The translations under genes and the position numbers were made by a program. The notes beneath the pieces are model-generated. The model did no database searches and had not been told where the DNA came from. It saw only the letters and a list, made by a program, of their open reading frames with translations. 64,000 bases of DNA, from the NCBI RefSeq assembly GCF_005937185.1, contig NZ_VCNI01000001.1, positions 1,964,485 through 2,028,484 of the forward strand, written 5' to 3'. Shown here piece after piece: positions 9,000 through 18,472 of the stretch. This DNA comes from Flagellimonas algicola (GTDB taxonomy: Bacteria > Bacteroidota > Bacteroidia > Flavobacteriales > Flavobacteriaceae). The stretch's first letter is position 1. The number at the start of each line of letters is the position of its first letter.

Positions 9000-9374
9000 A
9001 TGAACGCAAAAGTTTTTCTGGTCGTACGAATCTTGCTCGGACTCTTTGTCCTAACATTTGGCTTGAATAAGTTTCTACACTTTATCCCAATGGGAGAAAT
9101 GCCAGAAGCCGTTATGGGATACTTTGGTGCCCTATCATCTACGCAAACCTTGAATTTGGTGGCTGTGGTGGAAATTTTAGCGGGCCTAGCCCTTATTTTA
9201 AACAAGTATGGTGCATTGATGTCTGTTATTTTGATGAGCGTATCTGTCAATGCCGTATTGTTCCATGCTACATTGGATCCAAGCAATATTGGCCCAGCTG
9301 TTGGACTTTTGATCTTGAATATAGCCGCACTTGTTGGCTACAAAGACCGATATAAGGATATATTACGGGCATGA
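9000..9374 (+). CDS. DoxX family membrane protein
   Basis: A 124-residue inner-membrane protein with four predicted transmembrane helices (about residues 4-24, 46-66, 70-90 and 97-115). The FGLNKFLHF motif in the first helix and the overall layout match DoxX-like proteins. Family members are linked to redox or quinone processes in some bacteria, but this one has no assigned role. It is followed by a strong hairpin terminator. Confidence 0.8.
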   Translation: MNAKVFLVVRILLGLFVLTFGLNKFLHFIPMGEMPEAVMGYFGALSSTQTLNLVAVVEILAGLALILNKYGALMSVILMSVSVNAVLFHATLDPSNIGPAVGLLILNIAALVGYKDRYKDILRA

Positions 9375-9391
9375 CAAACCGTAACAAACAT

Positions 9392-9423
9392 AAAAAGGGC
9401 CATCTAAATGAAGGCCCTTTTTT
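9392..9423. terminator. Bidirectional terminator between the DoxX gene and the response regulator
   Basis: A hairpin with a ten-base stem (AAAAAGGGCC paired with GGCCCTTTTT) lies between two convergent genes and has a T-run on both strands, so it can stop transcription from either side. Confidence 0.85.
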
Positions 9424-9441
9424 CATGTGGTCGTTTTTTGA

Positions 9442-10167
9442 TTATAAGCTCATTCTATCCTTGAAAATATACGATTGCCTTCTGGATACCTCAACTTCCT
9501 CGCCATTCTTCATTTGAAGTTTAAGTTTGCCATTAAACCAGGGCACAACATTATCGATAAAGTTGGTGTTCACAATTTGTTGTCTATTGGCTCGGAAAAA
9601 ATCCTGCTCCGGGAGTTTCTCTTCAACCTGATTTAGGGATTTGTACAGCATGGGGCTTTTATCCTCAAAGAAAACCCTTGTATAATTTCCAACGATTTCA
9701 AATTGGGAGATATCACCGATTTTTACCAACCAGCATGCCTCCCCATCCTTTATAAATATCTGACTATTTGCAGATAATCGTTTATTGCCGAATTTCCCTT
9801 CCGATACTTCTGCAAGCTTCTTTTTAACCTTATCCAACGCCATGGAAAAGCGCTTTTCACTGACCGGTTTTAGCAAATAATCCAGGGCATTGTACTCAAA
9901 AGATTTGATGGCATATTCGTCAAAGGCAGTGGTAAAGACGGTTATGGGTACTTCATCCAACATCTCCAATAATTCAAACCCATCTTTCTCTGGCATATTA
10001 ATGTCCAAAAACAGGAGTTTTGGGCTTTTTTCCTGAATCAATTCAAATCCCTTGTCCACATTTTCGGCCTCTCCCAACAAATCAATTTCCGGGTATTTTT
10101 TGATCAGCTCTTTTAACTCGTTGCGCGCCAATCTTGAATCTTCCACTATGACCGCCTCTATTTTCAT
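9442..10167 (-). CDS. LytTR-type response regulator
   Basis: A 241-residue two-component regulator. The receiver domain (about 1-120) has the acidic pair at 9-10, phospho-acceptor Asp55 in FLDINMPE and the conserved Lys of LLKPVSEK. A LytTR DNA-binding domain occupies about residues 140-238 (RANRQQIVNTNFI near its end). It overlaps the upstream histidine kinase gene by four bases, so the pair is translated together. The target genes are not evident. Confidence 0.93.
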   Translation of the reverse strand: MKIEAVIVEDSRLARNELKELIKKYPEIDLLGEAENVDKGFELIQEKSPKLLFLDINMPEKDGFELLEMLDEVPITVFTTAFDEYAIKSFEYNALDYLLKPVSEKRFSMALDKVKKKLAEVSEGKFGNKRLSANSQIFIKDGEACWLVKIGDISQFEIVGNYTRVFFEDKSPMLYKSLNQVEEKLPEQDFFRANRQQIVNTNFIDNVVPWFNGKLKLQMKNGEEVEVSRRQSYIFKDRMSL

Positions 10168-11222
10168 GCCAGTGGAATTTTTATATGGGCCACCACCTCT
10201 CCGGTAATTTCACTCAAATTAAAAGATGCTTTATCCGCATACAGTAATTTTAATCTTTGGCGGATATTCTTTAGCCCCAATTGGGTGGTGTTTTTTCCAA
10301 TCTGAAGCCTACCTGTGTTTTTCACCTCAATAATTAAAAGGCCATCCTCCTGCTTTAGATTCAAAACAATACGGCCTCCCTGTTTTAAGTTGGAAATACC
10401 ATGCTTTACGGCATTTTCAATGAGCAGTTGAATGATCATGGGAGGGATTTGCAGCTTTAAAGTTTCCTTGTCTACCTCGTTCACAAACTCCAAGCGATCT
10501 TCCAATTGGATTTTGGACAGGTCTATATAATTATCCACCACCTCCAATTCCTCTTCAACCGCGATGGCATCAATATTATTTTTGGTAAGGGAGTACCGTA
10601 AAATTTCTGAAAGTTTGGTCAGCATCTCCCTTGACTTTTCAACATCCTCCAACATCAATCCTCTAATATTATTAAGACTGTTAAACATAAAATGTGGGTT
10701 GATTTGCCCCTTTAAAGTATTCAGTTGTGCTTGTTTTAGGTGGGTGTTCAACTCCAAACGCTCAATTCTGTCTTTGTTGAGCTTCAACAATAGTTTGATC
10801 ACCAAATACGTAACTGTCCAGGCACCTATAATAAACAAGGAATTTACAATCCAAATCCAGATAGCGTCATAATTTTCAAAATGCTGTATTTCTGCCTCGG
10901 TAAGTTCTGGCCCCAATTTTACATAGGCATATCCCAAACCAAAATTTAAGAATCCGAAAAGCCCAGTAGTGACAAAAAAGGACACAAGGATTTTTACAAA
11001 ATCCTTGACATCGAAACCTTCAAAATTTACATTTCTCTTTAAATACCATCGCAGTAATGAAGTGGAAAAAATCCCAATCAAAATACCTGTGATAATAGAG
11101 TAAACTACCAATTCCACACTGATTTTTTTCAGTATAAAAACCGATAGCATGTTTATGAATCCCCAACCTAAAACCTGTAGGATCCAAAAAAAGCGGTTTC
11201 TTTTACTTTCTGTCAATTGCAT
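10164..11222 (-). CDS. LytS-type sensor histidine kinase
   Basis: A 352-residue membrane kinase of the His_kinase (PF06580) type. Four transmembrane segments (about 11-30, 38-57, 76-98 and 122-145) are followed by a short coiled coil and the phospho-acceptor region QINPHFMFNSLNNIRG with His177. The ATPase part has the N-box LLIENAVKHGI and a short glycine box (GLKNIRQRL). No extracytoplasmic sensor domain is present, so it probably senses a membrane or lipid signal; that is inference. It forms an operon with the LytTR regulator. Confidence 0.92.
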   Translation of the reverse strand: MQLTESKRNRFFWILQVLGWGFINMLSVFILKKISVELVVYSIITGILIGIFSTSLLRWYLKRNVNFEGFDVKDFVKILVSFFVTTGLFGFLNFGLGYAYVKLGPELTEAEIQHFENYDAIWIWIVNSLFIIGAWTVTYLVIKLLLKLNKDRIERLELNTHLKQAQLNTLKGQINPHFMFNSLNNIRGLMLEDVEKSREMLTKLSEILRYSLTKNNIDAIAVEEELEVVDNYIDLSKIQLEDRLEFVNEVDKETLKLQIPPMIIQLLIENAVKHGISNLKQGGRIVLNLKQEDGLLIIEVKNTGRLQIGKNTTQLGLKNIRQRLKLLYADKASFNLSEITGEVVAHIKIPLA

Positions 11223-11266
11223 ATCGCTTGTCCAACTTAGGTCAAATATAACCTATTGAATACTCA

Positions 11267-11479
11267 CTATGCTTCCACGCTCCTTGTACGCTTTTTAAAC
11301 CAATTGCAACAGCTTCTCCCTGAAGGTAGAAACGCAATCCACATAAACGACATTCCACTGTAGAAAATCGGGAAATAGTCATTGTGCTCCCAACCATTGA
11401 ATTTGCCGTATAACCCAGTAAGGGTGCCTAGTATACCCAACACAAAAATGAGCTTTTGTGCTTTGTTCAATTTTTTCAT
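11267..11479 (-). CDS. Small two-helix membrane protein
   Basis: A 70-residue protein with two predicted transmembrane segments (about 9-27 and 34-52) and a basic C-terminus. It lies 44 bases upstream of the kinase gene on the same strand and behind a strong promoter, so it is probably the first gene of the two-component operon. It could be a sensory partner or a small accessory protein. No family is recognised. Confidence 0.6.
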   Translation of the reverse strand: MKKLNKAQKLIFVLGILGTLTGLYGKFNGWEHNDYFPIFYSGMSFMWIAFLPSGRSCCNWFKKRTRSVEA

Positions 11480-11587
11480 TCCAAATAGCTTTTGATGTTA
11501 CACATTTTTTTAAACGAGAATATCCAACAGAAGGGATATTAACAATTTTGCTAAAGTGACCATTTCGTTGTTTTTGTATTGATAAAC

Positions 11588-11618
11588 CAAAAGTACGACC
11601 ACAACCTCCTTACGCAAA
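11588..11618 (-). promoter_or_regulatory. Promoter of the two-component operon
   Basis: The minus strand reads TTTG, 19 bases, TACTTTTG: an exact match to the Bacteroidetes promoter pattern. The predicted start near 11582 leaves a leader of about 100 bases before the small membrane protein gene. Confidence 0.75.
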
Positions 11619-11681
11619 GTGATTTATGGGCAGTGGTAAATTTGGGCACACGAACGGTAACGTCAATTTAATGGCACAAAA

Positions 11682-11704
11682 AAGGGAGCCGTTTTGGCTC
11701 CCTT
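11682..11704 (-). terminator. Terminator of the S9 peptidase gene
   Basis: A nine-base stem (AAGGGAGCC/GGCTCCCTT) with a five-base loop is followed on the minus strand by a run of T, 20 bases after the peptidase stop codon. Confidence 0.85.
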
Positions 11705-11724
11705 AAACTTTTCATTACTCTTTA

Positions 11725-13749
11725 TCAATCCCTAAGGGGTGCAGCAATTTCCTGCTTCCCCAAGTGTTTGGCATAGAAGCCCATCATGGCTTTGTACAGC
11801 TCCAAACGGTTTTCTTCCTTGCCAAACCCGTGTCCTTCGTCATATTTTACCATATAGGGTACATCATAGCCTTTTTCCCTAAGACCACTGACAATTTGGT
11901 CGGACTCGTCAATATTTACCCTGGGATCATTGGCCCCTTGCACCACAAAGAGCGGTTTGTTGATCTTATCCATTTGATAGACGGGTGAAACTTCTTCCAT
12001 AATGGCCTTTTCTTCAGGATTGTCCTCATCATACCAGATTTCCTTAATGATTTTGAGGTAAGGTTTCCAATAGGGTGGTATGGTTTTCATAAAGGTGAAC
12101 AAGTTGGACACGCCAACATAATCTACGCCGCAAGCATACAAATCTGGCGTCTTGGTCAAACCACGTAATACGGCATATCCCCCATGGCTTCCACCATAAA
12201 TGGCTGCCTTATCACCATCTACCCAGCCTTGGTCTATGACGTACTGCAGTCCATCTTCCACATCGTCCATGGCTTTTCTTCCAATTTGTTTAAATCCAGA
12301 CTCCAAAAATTCGCGGCCATATCCGCCAGAAATCCTAAAGTTCACCTGCAAAGTGGCGTACCCCCTGCTCGCAAAAAGTTGTGACTCAGGATTGAATCCC
12401 CAGGAATCCCTAATTCCTTGTGGGCCCCCGTGCGGATTTACGATTACCGGAACCTTTTCACCAGCCAAAGCCGCTTTTGGCAAAGTAATATATCCGTGAA
12501 GGGTGATTCCATCCCTACTCTTAAAGGTAATGGGTCTCATTTCGGACATATCTTCCTCTTTAAGTTGAGGCATAGTATTGTACAGTTCTTTCAGCTCATT
12601 TTTAGCTACATCATAGGCATAATACACCCCGTACAAACGATCACTGTCCACATAGACCATATAGAGGTTCTCGTCTTCTGTTTCATCCAAAACGCGGAAT
12701 TGTTTGCCTGGAAGTTCCGACTTCATTTTTGCCGCTAGTTTTTTATACGGCTCGCTGATGGGGACAACAATGCTCTTTTCCCCTTCGTAGGAGAAATAAT
12801 CTATTTCATAATTTCTGGTTCTGGAAAGCCCCATGGACTGAACGTCATACATATCGTTCACAAAAACCGTTTCCAAACTCTTGTCTTCTTTTAGATCGTA
12901 CAGTACAATCTCTGCCTTGTCACTTTCAAGATTGGACAACACATAGGCATCATCCGGATTGGGTGTGGCATAATTAAAATCCAGAATGGTAAAGTTATCC
13001 TTCCAATTGAGTTGCTTTAGAATTTTGTACCCACCATTGCCATCTTCGTAATAGAGGTCTTGTTCTACCCCATCTCGAATTCGAGTAAATCCTTTTAAGT
13101 TCCCATCCTTGTCAAAGCTATAGCCAAATATGGGATTTTGGGGGTCGTCGTTAGTATATAATTGTTTGCTTTCACCTGTATTTAAGTTGACCAAATAAGG
13201 TTCAAACACTTGGGGGTTGTTTCTGTTCATGGAAACAATAATGTGTTCCTTGTCTTCCCTTAATAACTCGTTGAACTGGGCCCTAACCCCATCATAGGGT
13301 GTTAGGTCTTTTAAATTACTTCCGTCCAAGTCCACGGCATAGATGTGGTAATTTTCATCACCTCCCTGATCCATTGCATAGTGCAACCTACTGTTATTGA
13401 GCCAGCCATAGCTTCGTACCAACTCTTCCTTTTCCTCTATGGCCATTTGGGTTTCCCCAGTGGCTATATTTTTGACAAAGATGTGCTGTTTTCCATTTTC
13501 ATCACTCTCCCTATAGGAAAGGTATTTCCCATCCGGAGAAAATCTAAAAGTAAAGGCTTTGGGGTTGGCAAAGTAATCTTCAACGGTATACCTATAATCC
13601 CCTTGATCTAATGCTGCCAAAGAAAGAAGTTCTTCATCTGAACTTGCCAATTCTGGGTTGCCCGGTTTCTCTTGGGCGAAGCTGGTAAATCCAAAAAATA
13701 GAGACAGGGCCGCTAACTGCGCGGTCCTAAAATTGAGTTTAGTTTTCAT
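11725..13749 (-). CDS. S9 family prolyl-oligopeptidase-type peptidase
   Basis: A 674-residue secreted or periplasmic serine peptidase with a signal peptide cleaved near residue 25 (TSFA before QE). The N-terminal half is a beta-propeller with repeated FSPDGKYLSYR-like blades. The C-terminal alpha/beta hydrolase domain contains the nucleophile elbow GGSHGGY (Ser521), Asp608 in ANDPRV and His640 in DEGHGF, completing the triad. It probably cleaves short peptides for nutrition. It is monocistronic with its own terminator. Confidence 0.92.
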   Translation of the reverse strand: MKTKLNFRTAQLAALSLFFGFTSFAQEKPGNPELASSDEELLSLAALDQGDYRYTVEDYFANPKAFTFRFSPDGKYLSYRESDENGKQHIFVKNIATGETQMAIEEKEELVRSYGWLNNSRLHYAMDQGGDENYHIYAVDLDGSNLKDLTPYDGVRAQFNELLREDKEHIIVSMNRNNPQVFEPYLVNLNTGESKQLYTNDDPQNPIFGYSFDKDGNLKGFTRIRDGVEQDLYYEDGNGGYKILKQLNWKDNFTILDFNYATPNPDDAYVLSNLESDKAEIVLYDLKEDKSLETVFVNDMYDVQSMGLSRTRNYEIDYFSYEGEKSIVVPISEPYKKLAAKMKSELPGKQFRVLDETEDENLYMVYVDSDRLYGVYYAYDVAKNELKELYNTMPQLKEEDMSEMRPITFKSRDGITLHGYITLPKAALAGEKVPVIVNPHGGPQGIRDSWGFNPESQLFASRGYATLQVNFRISGGYGREFLESGFKQIGRKAMDDVEDGLQYVIDQGWVDGDKAAIYGGSHGGYAVLRGLTKTPDLYACGVDYVGVSNLFTFMKTIPPYWKPYLKIIKEIWYDEDNPEEKAIMEEVSPVYQMDKINKPLFVVQGANDPRVNIDESDQIVSGLREKGYDVPYMVKYDEGHGFGKEENRLELYKAMMGFYAKHLGKQEIAAPLRD

Positions 13750-13892
13750 ACGTTTTTTGATTTAGTGTGTTCCTCAAAAATTAGTGATATTATCCTAATT
13801 AGACTGTGCCAGAAACCATTTGTTACATCCTGAAGAAAAAAGTTGGAAAGATTTAAATTCTTAAGCCCTTGATTTTCAAATTTGGGCAACTA

Positions 13893-14411
13893 CTATTTAG
13901 GTGGGAACTTGGAAAAAACCTTTTTGATCAAAACTCTTAATCGGTCTTCGCGGACACTGGGGGATGCATTTTCTCGATACCCACTTTCGCTGGTGGCCTG
14001 CCAGAACAATGCATCTTTCTGGGCATCCACAAAATCAAATTGGATTCGTCGTTGTATGCCCGAATTCCCTAAGGGAAGTCCTACTGAAACCCCACCACCA
14101 ACATTTCGGCCCGTACCCCCAATACCGACACCAACGGCGTTGTTGGAAGCATTGCGGAATTCACTGCTTAAAATATTGATGTAAAAATCAGGCTCTTCTG
14201 TAAGTAGAAAACCCTTAGCCTGCAGGGTGGAATCCAAAGCGCGAAGTAATCTTTTCTCATCCAATTGGCTAAGACCGGAGTCCATATCCGAAAAATAATT
14301 GTAACTGGTATAGTTGGAGAAATTGGTAGCCTTATCGTAGTCATAATTGACGTGAGTCCCTGCACAGGAGGCCAACAAACACAGTACAACAATGGAAAAA
14401 AGGTATTTCAT
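13893..14411 (-). CDS. DUF4136 lipoprotein
   Basis: A 172-residue lipoprotein: the signal peptide ends in the lipobox LLASC (Cys16). The following sequence, with YDKATNFSNYTSYNYF early on, a GVGIGGTGRNVGGGVSVG glycine-rich turn in the middle and a C-terminal helix ending FSKFPPK, fits the DUF4136 family of envelope lipoproteins of unknown function. It stands alone, 61 bases upstream of nothing on its strand except the S9 peptidase gene further on. Confidence 0.8.
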   Translation of the reverse strand: MKYLFSIVVLCLLASCAGTHVNYDYDKATNFSNYTSYNYFSDMDSGLSQLDEKRLLRALDSTLQAKGFLLTEEPDFYINILSSEFRNASNNAVGVGIGGTGRNVGGGVSVGLPLGNSGIQRRIQFDFVDAQKDALFWQATSESGYRENASPSVREDRLRVLIKKVFSKFPPK

Positions 14412-14472
14412 AGCGTTCGGGAATACCTTTAAAATTAATCAATATTTGATTTGGGAATCGAAAAAAGCCAGA

Positions 14473-15474
14473 TTATTCGTTCAATAACTCCCAAAGCCTA
14501 TCCTTGAGTTCCTGGATGCCTTGCTGGGCCACGGATGAGATGAAAAGATAGGACACGCCTTTAAGGTCTTTATCCAATTCTACACTCATTTCTGCTACTA
14601 ACTCCTCGTCCAACATATCACTCTTGGAAATGGCCACTAAACGTTCCTTGTCCAATAGTTCCGGATTATACCGCCTTAGTTCGTCCAAAAGAATTTCATA
14701 TTCCTTAGATATATCGTTACTGTCCGCTGGAATTAAAAACAACAGGGTGGCATTCCGCTCAATATGTCTTAAAAAGTAATGCCCCAAACCCTTTCCTTCT
14801 GCCGCACCCTCTATGATTCCGGGAATATCGGCCATTACAAAACTTCGGAAATCCCTGTATTTGACGATGCCCAAATTGGGTTTTAAGGTGGTAAACTCGT
14901 AATCGGCTATTTTGGGTTTTGCAGAGGTCATAACGGATAGCAGCGTGGATTTACCCGCATTTGGAAACCCTACCAAGCCCACATCGGCCAACACCTTTAA
15001 CTCTAACGTAATCTGTGTTTCCTGTCCCGGGATTCCGGGCTGCGCATATCTGGGAGTCTGATTGGTTGCACTTTTGAAGTGCCAGTTGCCGCGGCCTCCT
15101 TTCCCACCTTCCATGACAATGCGTTCCTCTTGATGCTCAGTAATCTCAAAGAGAATGTTGTTAGTCTCAGTATCCCGTACTACAGTACCCAATGGCACAT
15201 CCATATAGACGTCGGCCCCATCTGCTCCCGTACTCCGATTCTTGCTGCCATGCTCACCATGACCAGCCTTAAAGTGTTTTTTAAACTTAAAATTGATAAG
15301 TGTCCAAAGATTTTTGTCCCCTCTTACAATAACGTGTCCTCCACGACCACCATCACCTCCATCTGGACCACCCTTGGTAATGTACTTTTCCCGATGCAAA
15401 TGCACAGACCCTTTGCCTCCGTTTCCAGAAGCTACAAAAATCTTTACGTAATCGACAAAATTTCCCTCGGTCAT
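14473..15474 (-). CDS. obgE: GTPase ObgE/CgtA
   Basis: A 333-residue Obg GTPase, an essential ribosome-assembly and stress-linked GTPase of the cytosol. The glycine-rich Obg fold occupies residues 1-158 ([25 protein letters not shown]). The G domain follows: G1 GFPNAGKST at 169-177, G3 DIPGIIEGA and SKSDML as the NKxD equivalent. The C-terminal OCT domain is absent, as in many Bacteroidetes. It is the last gene of the hpt-adk, GNAT, obgE run, 14 bases after the GNAT gene. Confidence 0.95.
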   Translation of the reverse strand: MTEGNFVDYVKIFVASGNGGKGSVHLHREKYITKGGPDGGDGGRGGHVIVRGDKNLWTLINFKFKKHFKAGHGEHGSKNRSTGADGADVYMDVPLGTVVRDTETNNILFEITEHQEERIVMEGGKGGRGNWHFKSATNQTPRYAQPGIPGQETQITLELKVLADVGLVGFPNAGKSTLLSVMTSAKPKIADYEFTTLKPNLGIVKYRDFRSFVMADIPGIIEGAAEGKGLGHYFLRHIERNATLLFLIPADSNDISKEYEILLDELRRYNPELLDKERLVAISKSDMLDEELVAEMSVELDKDLKGVSYLFISSVAQQGIQELKDRLWELLNE

Positions 15475-15488
15475 CTTTTCTAACTTAT

Positions 15489-16010
15489 TTAACAGATACC
15501 CTGTACCCTATAAATTACATCATTTGGTCTTAGGTAATGGTTTTGGTCAATAACTAATTTATCTGCCGGGATAAAATTTAGTTTTTCCACCGCCTTCTGC
15601 GACCTAATATTTTTCTTGTCGACAAAAAGCAGTACCTCTTCCATACTCTGGAGTACATACTTTATCATCAGTTCCTTAACCATGCCGTTGAATTTACCTC
15701 CCCAATATGCCCTGGATAGAAATGTCCATCCAATCTCCACGGCATTCCCAAAAGTAGGTCGCAGTACAAATCTGGAACTGCCAATGACTTTTTGGGTAGA
15801 AATATCAGAAATCAGCAAGGCACCTTTGGATTTTAGGGACTCGGCAAAAAAAGGAGCAAAACCATAGAGTTCAGCTCTTTCCTTTACGGGATGCTGCTCC
15901 CAAATCTTTGGGTCGGACGCAACGCGATAAAGGTTTATAAAATCTTTGGAAATCAACGGTCTCAAATGAACCTGGCCATTCGAAAGCGTGGGTTGCAAAT
16001 CCAAAACCAA
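15489..16010 (-). CDS. GNAT family N-acetyltransferase
   Basis: A 173-residue acetyltransferase of the RimJ/RimL-like GNAT type. It starts with the usual [14 protein letters not shown] beta-alpha unit, has a [23 protein letters not shown] core and the C-terminal [14 protein letters not shown] acetyl-CoA-binding segment. The substrate is unknown, possibly a protein N-terminus or small amine. It lies one base from the hpt-adk fusion and 14 bases from obgE, so the three are co-transcribed. Confidence 0.85.
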   Translation of the reverse strand: MVLDLQPTLSNGQVHLRPLISKDFINLYRVASDPKIWEQHPVKERAELYGFAPFFAESLKSKGALLISDISTQKVIGSSRFVLRPTFGNAVEIGWTFLSRAYWGGKFNGMVKELMIKYVLQSMEEVLLFVDKKNIRSQKAVEKLNFIPADKLVIDQNHYLRPNDVIYRVQGIC

Positions 16011-16011
16011 G

Positions 16012-17133
16012 TTATTCCTGAATCACCACAAATTGGTCAATCACAACACTCAAACGCTCTGTGATTTCTGCAATCTCCCCAATTCCATTTACGGAATGAA
16101 ACTTACCTTGCTTATCGTAGTATGCCTTTAAAGGTGCAGTCTTTTGGTTGTATTCGTCAAAACGATTTCTGATCTTATTCTCGTCTTGATCATCACTACG
16201 CCCGCTCTCTTTACCTCGTTCCAGCAAACGGGCAACCAGTATATCATCCTCAGCTTCCAACGCAATTGTGGCATCAACTTGCATGTTTTTGGATTCCAAA
16301 AAATTATCCAATGCTTCTGCCTGTGCCTCGGTTCTTGGGAATCCATCAAAAATAAATCCAGCTGCATCAGGGTTCTTTTCTACTTCATCCTTGAGCATAT
16401 CGATGGTTACCTCATCCGGCACCAAATCCCCCCTATCAATGTAGGATTTGGCAAGTTTCCCAAGTTCCGTATCGTTTTTCATGTTGTACCTAAAGACATC
16501 TCCTGTTGAAATGTGTTTTAGATTGTACTTTTCCTTTAACACTCCTGCTTGGGTTCCCTTTCCTGCTCCAGGTTTTCCAAAAAGCACTAGGTTAATCATA
16601 TTTCCTTGGTTTAGTTGATATACTTCTCTTAAATTTCTACCCAACTCCTTGTAATCCAGTCCATATCCCACAATAAAGTTGTTGGGAATTTCCAATCCCA
16701 CATAATCAATTGCATATTCGCCGTTATAGATTTCCGATTTATAAAAAAGCGAGGCAATCTTGAACTGTTTAACATTGGTTCCTGAAAACAGATGCACCAA
16801 CTGCTTGAGGGTTCTTCCTGTATCGATTACATCTTCCAAAATAATCACGTCCCTACCTTCAATATTGTCAGGGACATCCAGCAGGGTCTCCACAATACCG
16901 GTAGAGGTAAGTCCGTGGTATGAACTCAGTCTAACAAAGGACACTTCACAGGGATACGGATAAGCTTTCAAAAAATCGGAGACAAACATAAAAGCCCCAT
17001 TAAGAACCCCTACAAAAATGGGTGTCTTATCCTTGTAATCCGAGGCAATTTCCGCTGCCATTTTATCAATAGCGGCCAAAATTTGTTCTTCGGACAAAAA
17101 GGGTTTAAAAACCTTGTCGTGAAGCTTAATCAA
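16012..17133 (-). CDS. Fused hypoxanthine phosphoribosyltransferase and adenylate kinase
   Basis: A 373-residue fusion of two complete purine-salvage enzymes. Residues 1-175 are a hypoxanthine phosphoribosyltransferase with the PRPP motif VIILEDVIDTGRTL (96-109), making IMP or GMP. Residues 179-373 are adenylate kinase with Walker A GKPGAGKGT (186-194), DGFPRT and a LLERGKESGRSDD lid region. The start is a TTG at 17133, about 20 bases downstream of the predicted transcription start; no ATG fits. Met179 at the junction has an AAGGA-like ribosome binding site three bases upstream, so free Adk could also be made. Divergent from purK. Confidence 0.92.
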   Translation of the reverse strand: MIKLHDKVFKPFLSEEQILAAIDKMAAEIASDYKDKTPIFVGVLNGAFMFVSDFLKAYPYPCEVSFVRLSSYHGLTSTGIVETLLDVPDNIEGRDVIILEDVIDTGRTLKQLVHLFSGTNVKQFKIASLFYKSEIYNGEYAIDYVGLEIPNNFIVGYGLDYKELGRNLREVYQLNQGNMINLVLFGKPGAGKGTQAGVLKEKYNLKHISTGDVFRYNMKNDTELGKLAKSYIDRGDLVPDEVTIDMLKDEVEKNPDAAGFIFDGFPRTEAQAEALDNFLESKNMQVDATIALEAEDDILVARLLERGKESGRSDDQDENKIRNRFDEYNQKTAPLKAYYDKQGKFHSVNGIGEIAEITERLSVVIDQFVVIQE

Positions 17134-17158
17134 TTGGTCATCAATTTTGTCAGGTTGG

Positions 17159-17166
17159 CAAAGATA
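17159..17166 (-). promoter_or_regulatory. -7 element of the hpt-adk promoter
   Basis: The minus strand reads TATCTTTG, an exact TAnnTTTG match, placing the start near 17153 and supporting the TTG start codon at 17133. The -33 box is poor. Confidence 0.5.
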
Positions 17167-17197
17167 ACATTTTTAAGCCCTCTTCAGCGGCTCTATC

Positions 17198-17228
17198 TTT
17201 ATTGCTTAAAGTAATTCCCGTATTTTTG
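17198..17228 (+). promoter_or_regulatory. Promoter of purK
   Basis: TATTTTTG at 17221-17228 matches TAnnTTTG. A TTTATTG stretch lies 16-19 bases upstream as a -33 candidate. The start would be about 18 bases before the purK ATG. It is back-to-back with the hpt-adk promoter. Confidence 0.55.
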
Positions 17229-17251
17229 CTGTCATTCCAATTATTCAATTG

Positions 17252-18406
17252 ATGAATTTCTTCTCTTCCGACTTTAAACTGGGCATTTTAGGTGGTGGGC
17301 AACTGGGCAAAATGCTGCTTTATGAGACCCGAAAATGGGATATCCAAACCAAGGTAATGGACCCTTCCCCTGAGGCTCCGTGCAAAATAGCTTGCAATGA
17401 GTTTGTCCTGGGCGATCTTTTGGATTTTGAAAAGGTCTATAATTTCGGGAAGGATGTTGATCTACTTACCATAGAAATTGAAAACGTAAATGTGGAGGCC
17501 TTGGAAAAATTGGAAGAGGAAGGTGTAAAGGTCTACCCACAGACCAAGGCACTCCGAATCATTCAAAACAAGGCCACTCAAAAACTCTTTTATACGGATC
17601 ACGGAATTCCAACCGCTCCTTTTGTGCGTTTTGCGTATACCTCGGAAATCAAAGACAGTATTGCCAATGGAGGGCTTGCACTGCCCTTTGTTTGGAAAAG
17701 CGCCCAGTTTGGTTATGACGGACAAGGAGTGAAAGTGGTAAGGGCCGTTGAGGATCTTGAGGGACTGCCCAATGTAGAGTGCATTGCAGAGGAAATGATA
17801 GCGTTCAAGAACGAACTTGCCGTGATAGTGGCTAGAAGCTCATCGGGCGAGTTGGTGAACTATCCTGTAGTGGAAATGGAGTTTCATCCCGAAGCCAATC
17901 AAGTGGAATACGTAATTTGCCCAGCCCGAATCGATGAAAATGTTGCCCAAAAAGCAATCGATGTGGCCCTAATAGTCTCAGAAAATATTGGTCATGTGGG
18001 ACTTTTGGCTGTGGAGCTGTTCCAAACCCAGGATGATAAAATTTTAGTCAATGAAGTTGCCCCTAGACCCCATAACAGTGGCCATTACAGCATAGAAGCC
18101 AGCTACACCAACCAGTTTGAACAGCATATCCGGGCCATTTTGGGTCTTCCATTAGGCAAAACGGACAGTAAGGTGGCAGGAATCATGGTGAATCTGGTGG
18201 GAGCTGAAGGCCATACCGGGGATGTAATATATGAAAACATGGAATCCATTTTGGACATGCAAGGTGTTACCCCCCATATTTATGGCAAAAAGCAAACACG
18301 ACCATTTCGAAAAATGGGACATGTGACCATAGTGGACGAGGATATGGCTCGTGCTAGAGAGGTGGCGCAGCAGGTGAAGGAAACCATACAAGTAGTGAGT
18401 AAATAA
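17252..18406 (+). CDS. purK: N5-carboxyaminoimidazole ribonucleotide synthase (PurK)
   Basis: A 384-residue ATP-grasp enzyme that converts AIR, bicarbonate and ATP to N5-CAIR in purine synthesis. The N-terminal motif LGILGGGQLGKML, the FVWKSAQFGYDGQGVKV loop, EEMIAFKNELAVIVAR and the NEVAPRPHNSGHY signature are all present. The ATG at 17252 is preferred over a TTG one codon earlier. It is followed after 66 bases by purE, which uses its product. Confidence 0.96.
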   Translation: MNFFSSDFKLGILGGGQLGKMLLYETRKWDIQTKVMDPSPEAPCKIACNEFVLGDLLDFEKVYNFGKDVDLLTIEIENVNVEALEKLEEEGVKVYPQTKALRIIQNKATQKLFYTDHGIPTAPFVRFAYTSEIKDSIANGGLALPFVWKSAQFGYDGQGVKVVRAVEDLEGLPNVECIAEEMIAFKNELAVIVARSSSGELVNYPVVEMEFHPEANQVEYVICPARIDENVAQKAIDVALIVSENIGHVGLLAVELFQTQDDKILVNEVAPRPHNSGHYSIEASYTNQFEQHIRAILGLPLGKTDSKVAGIMVNLVGAEGHTGDVIYENMESILDMQGVTPHIYGKKQTRPFRKMGHVTIVDEDMARAREVAQQVKETIQVVSK

Positions 18407-18472
18407 ACCAAAACAATCAAATCCCAAATACCATTTTGCTATTGGTTTTGGGCGATACACAACTATAATGAT

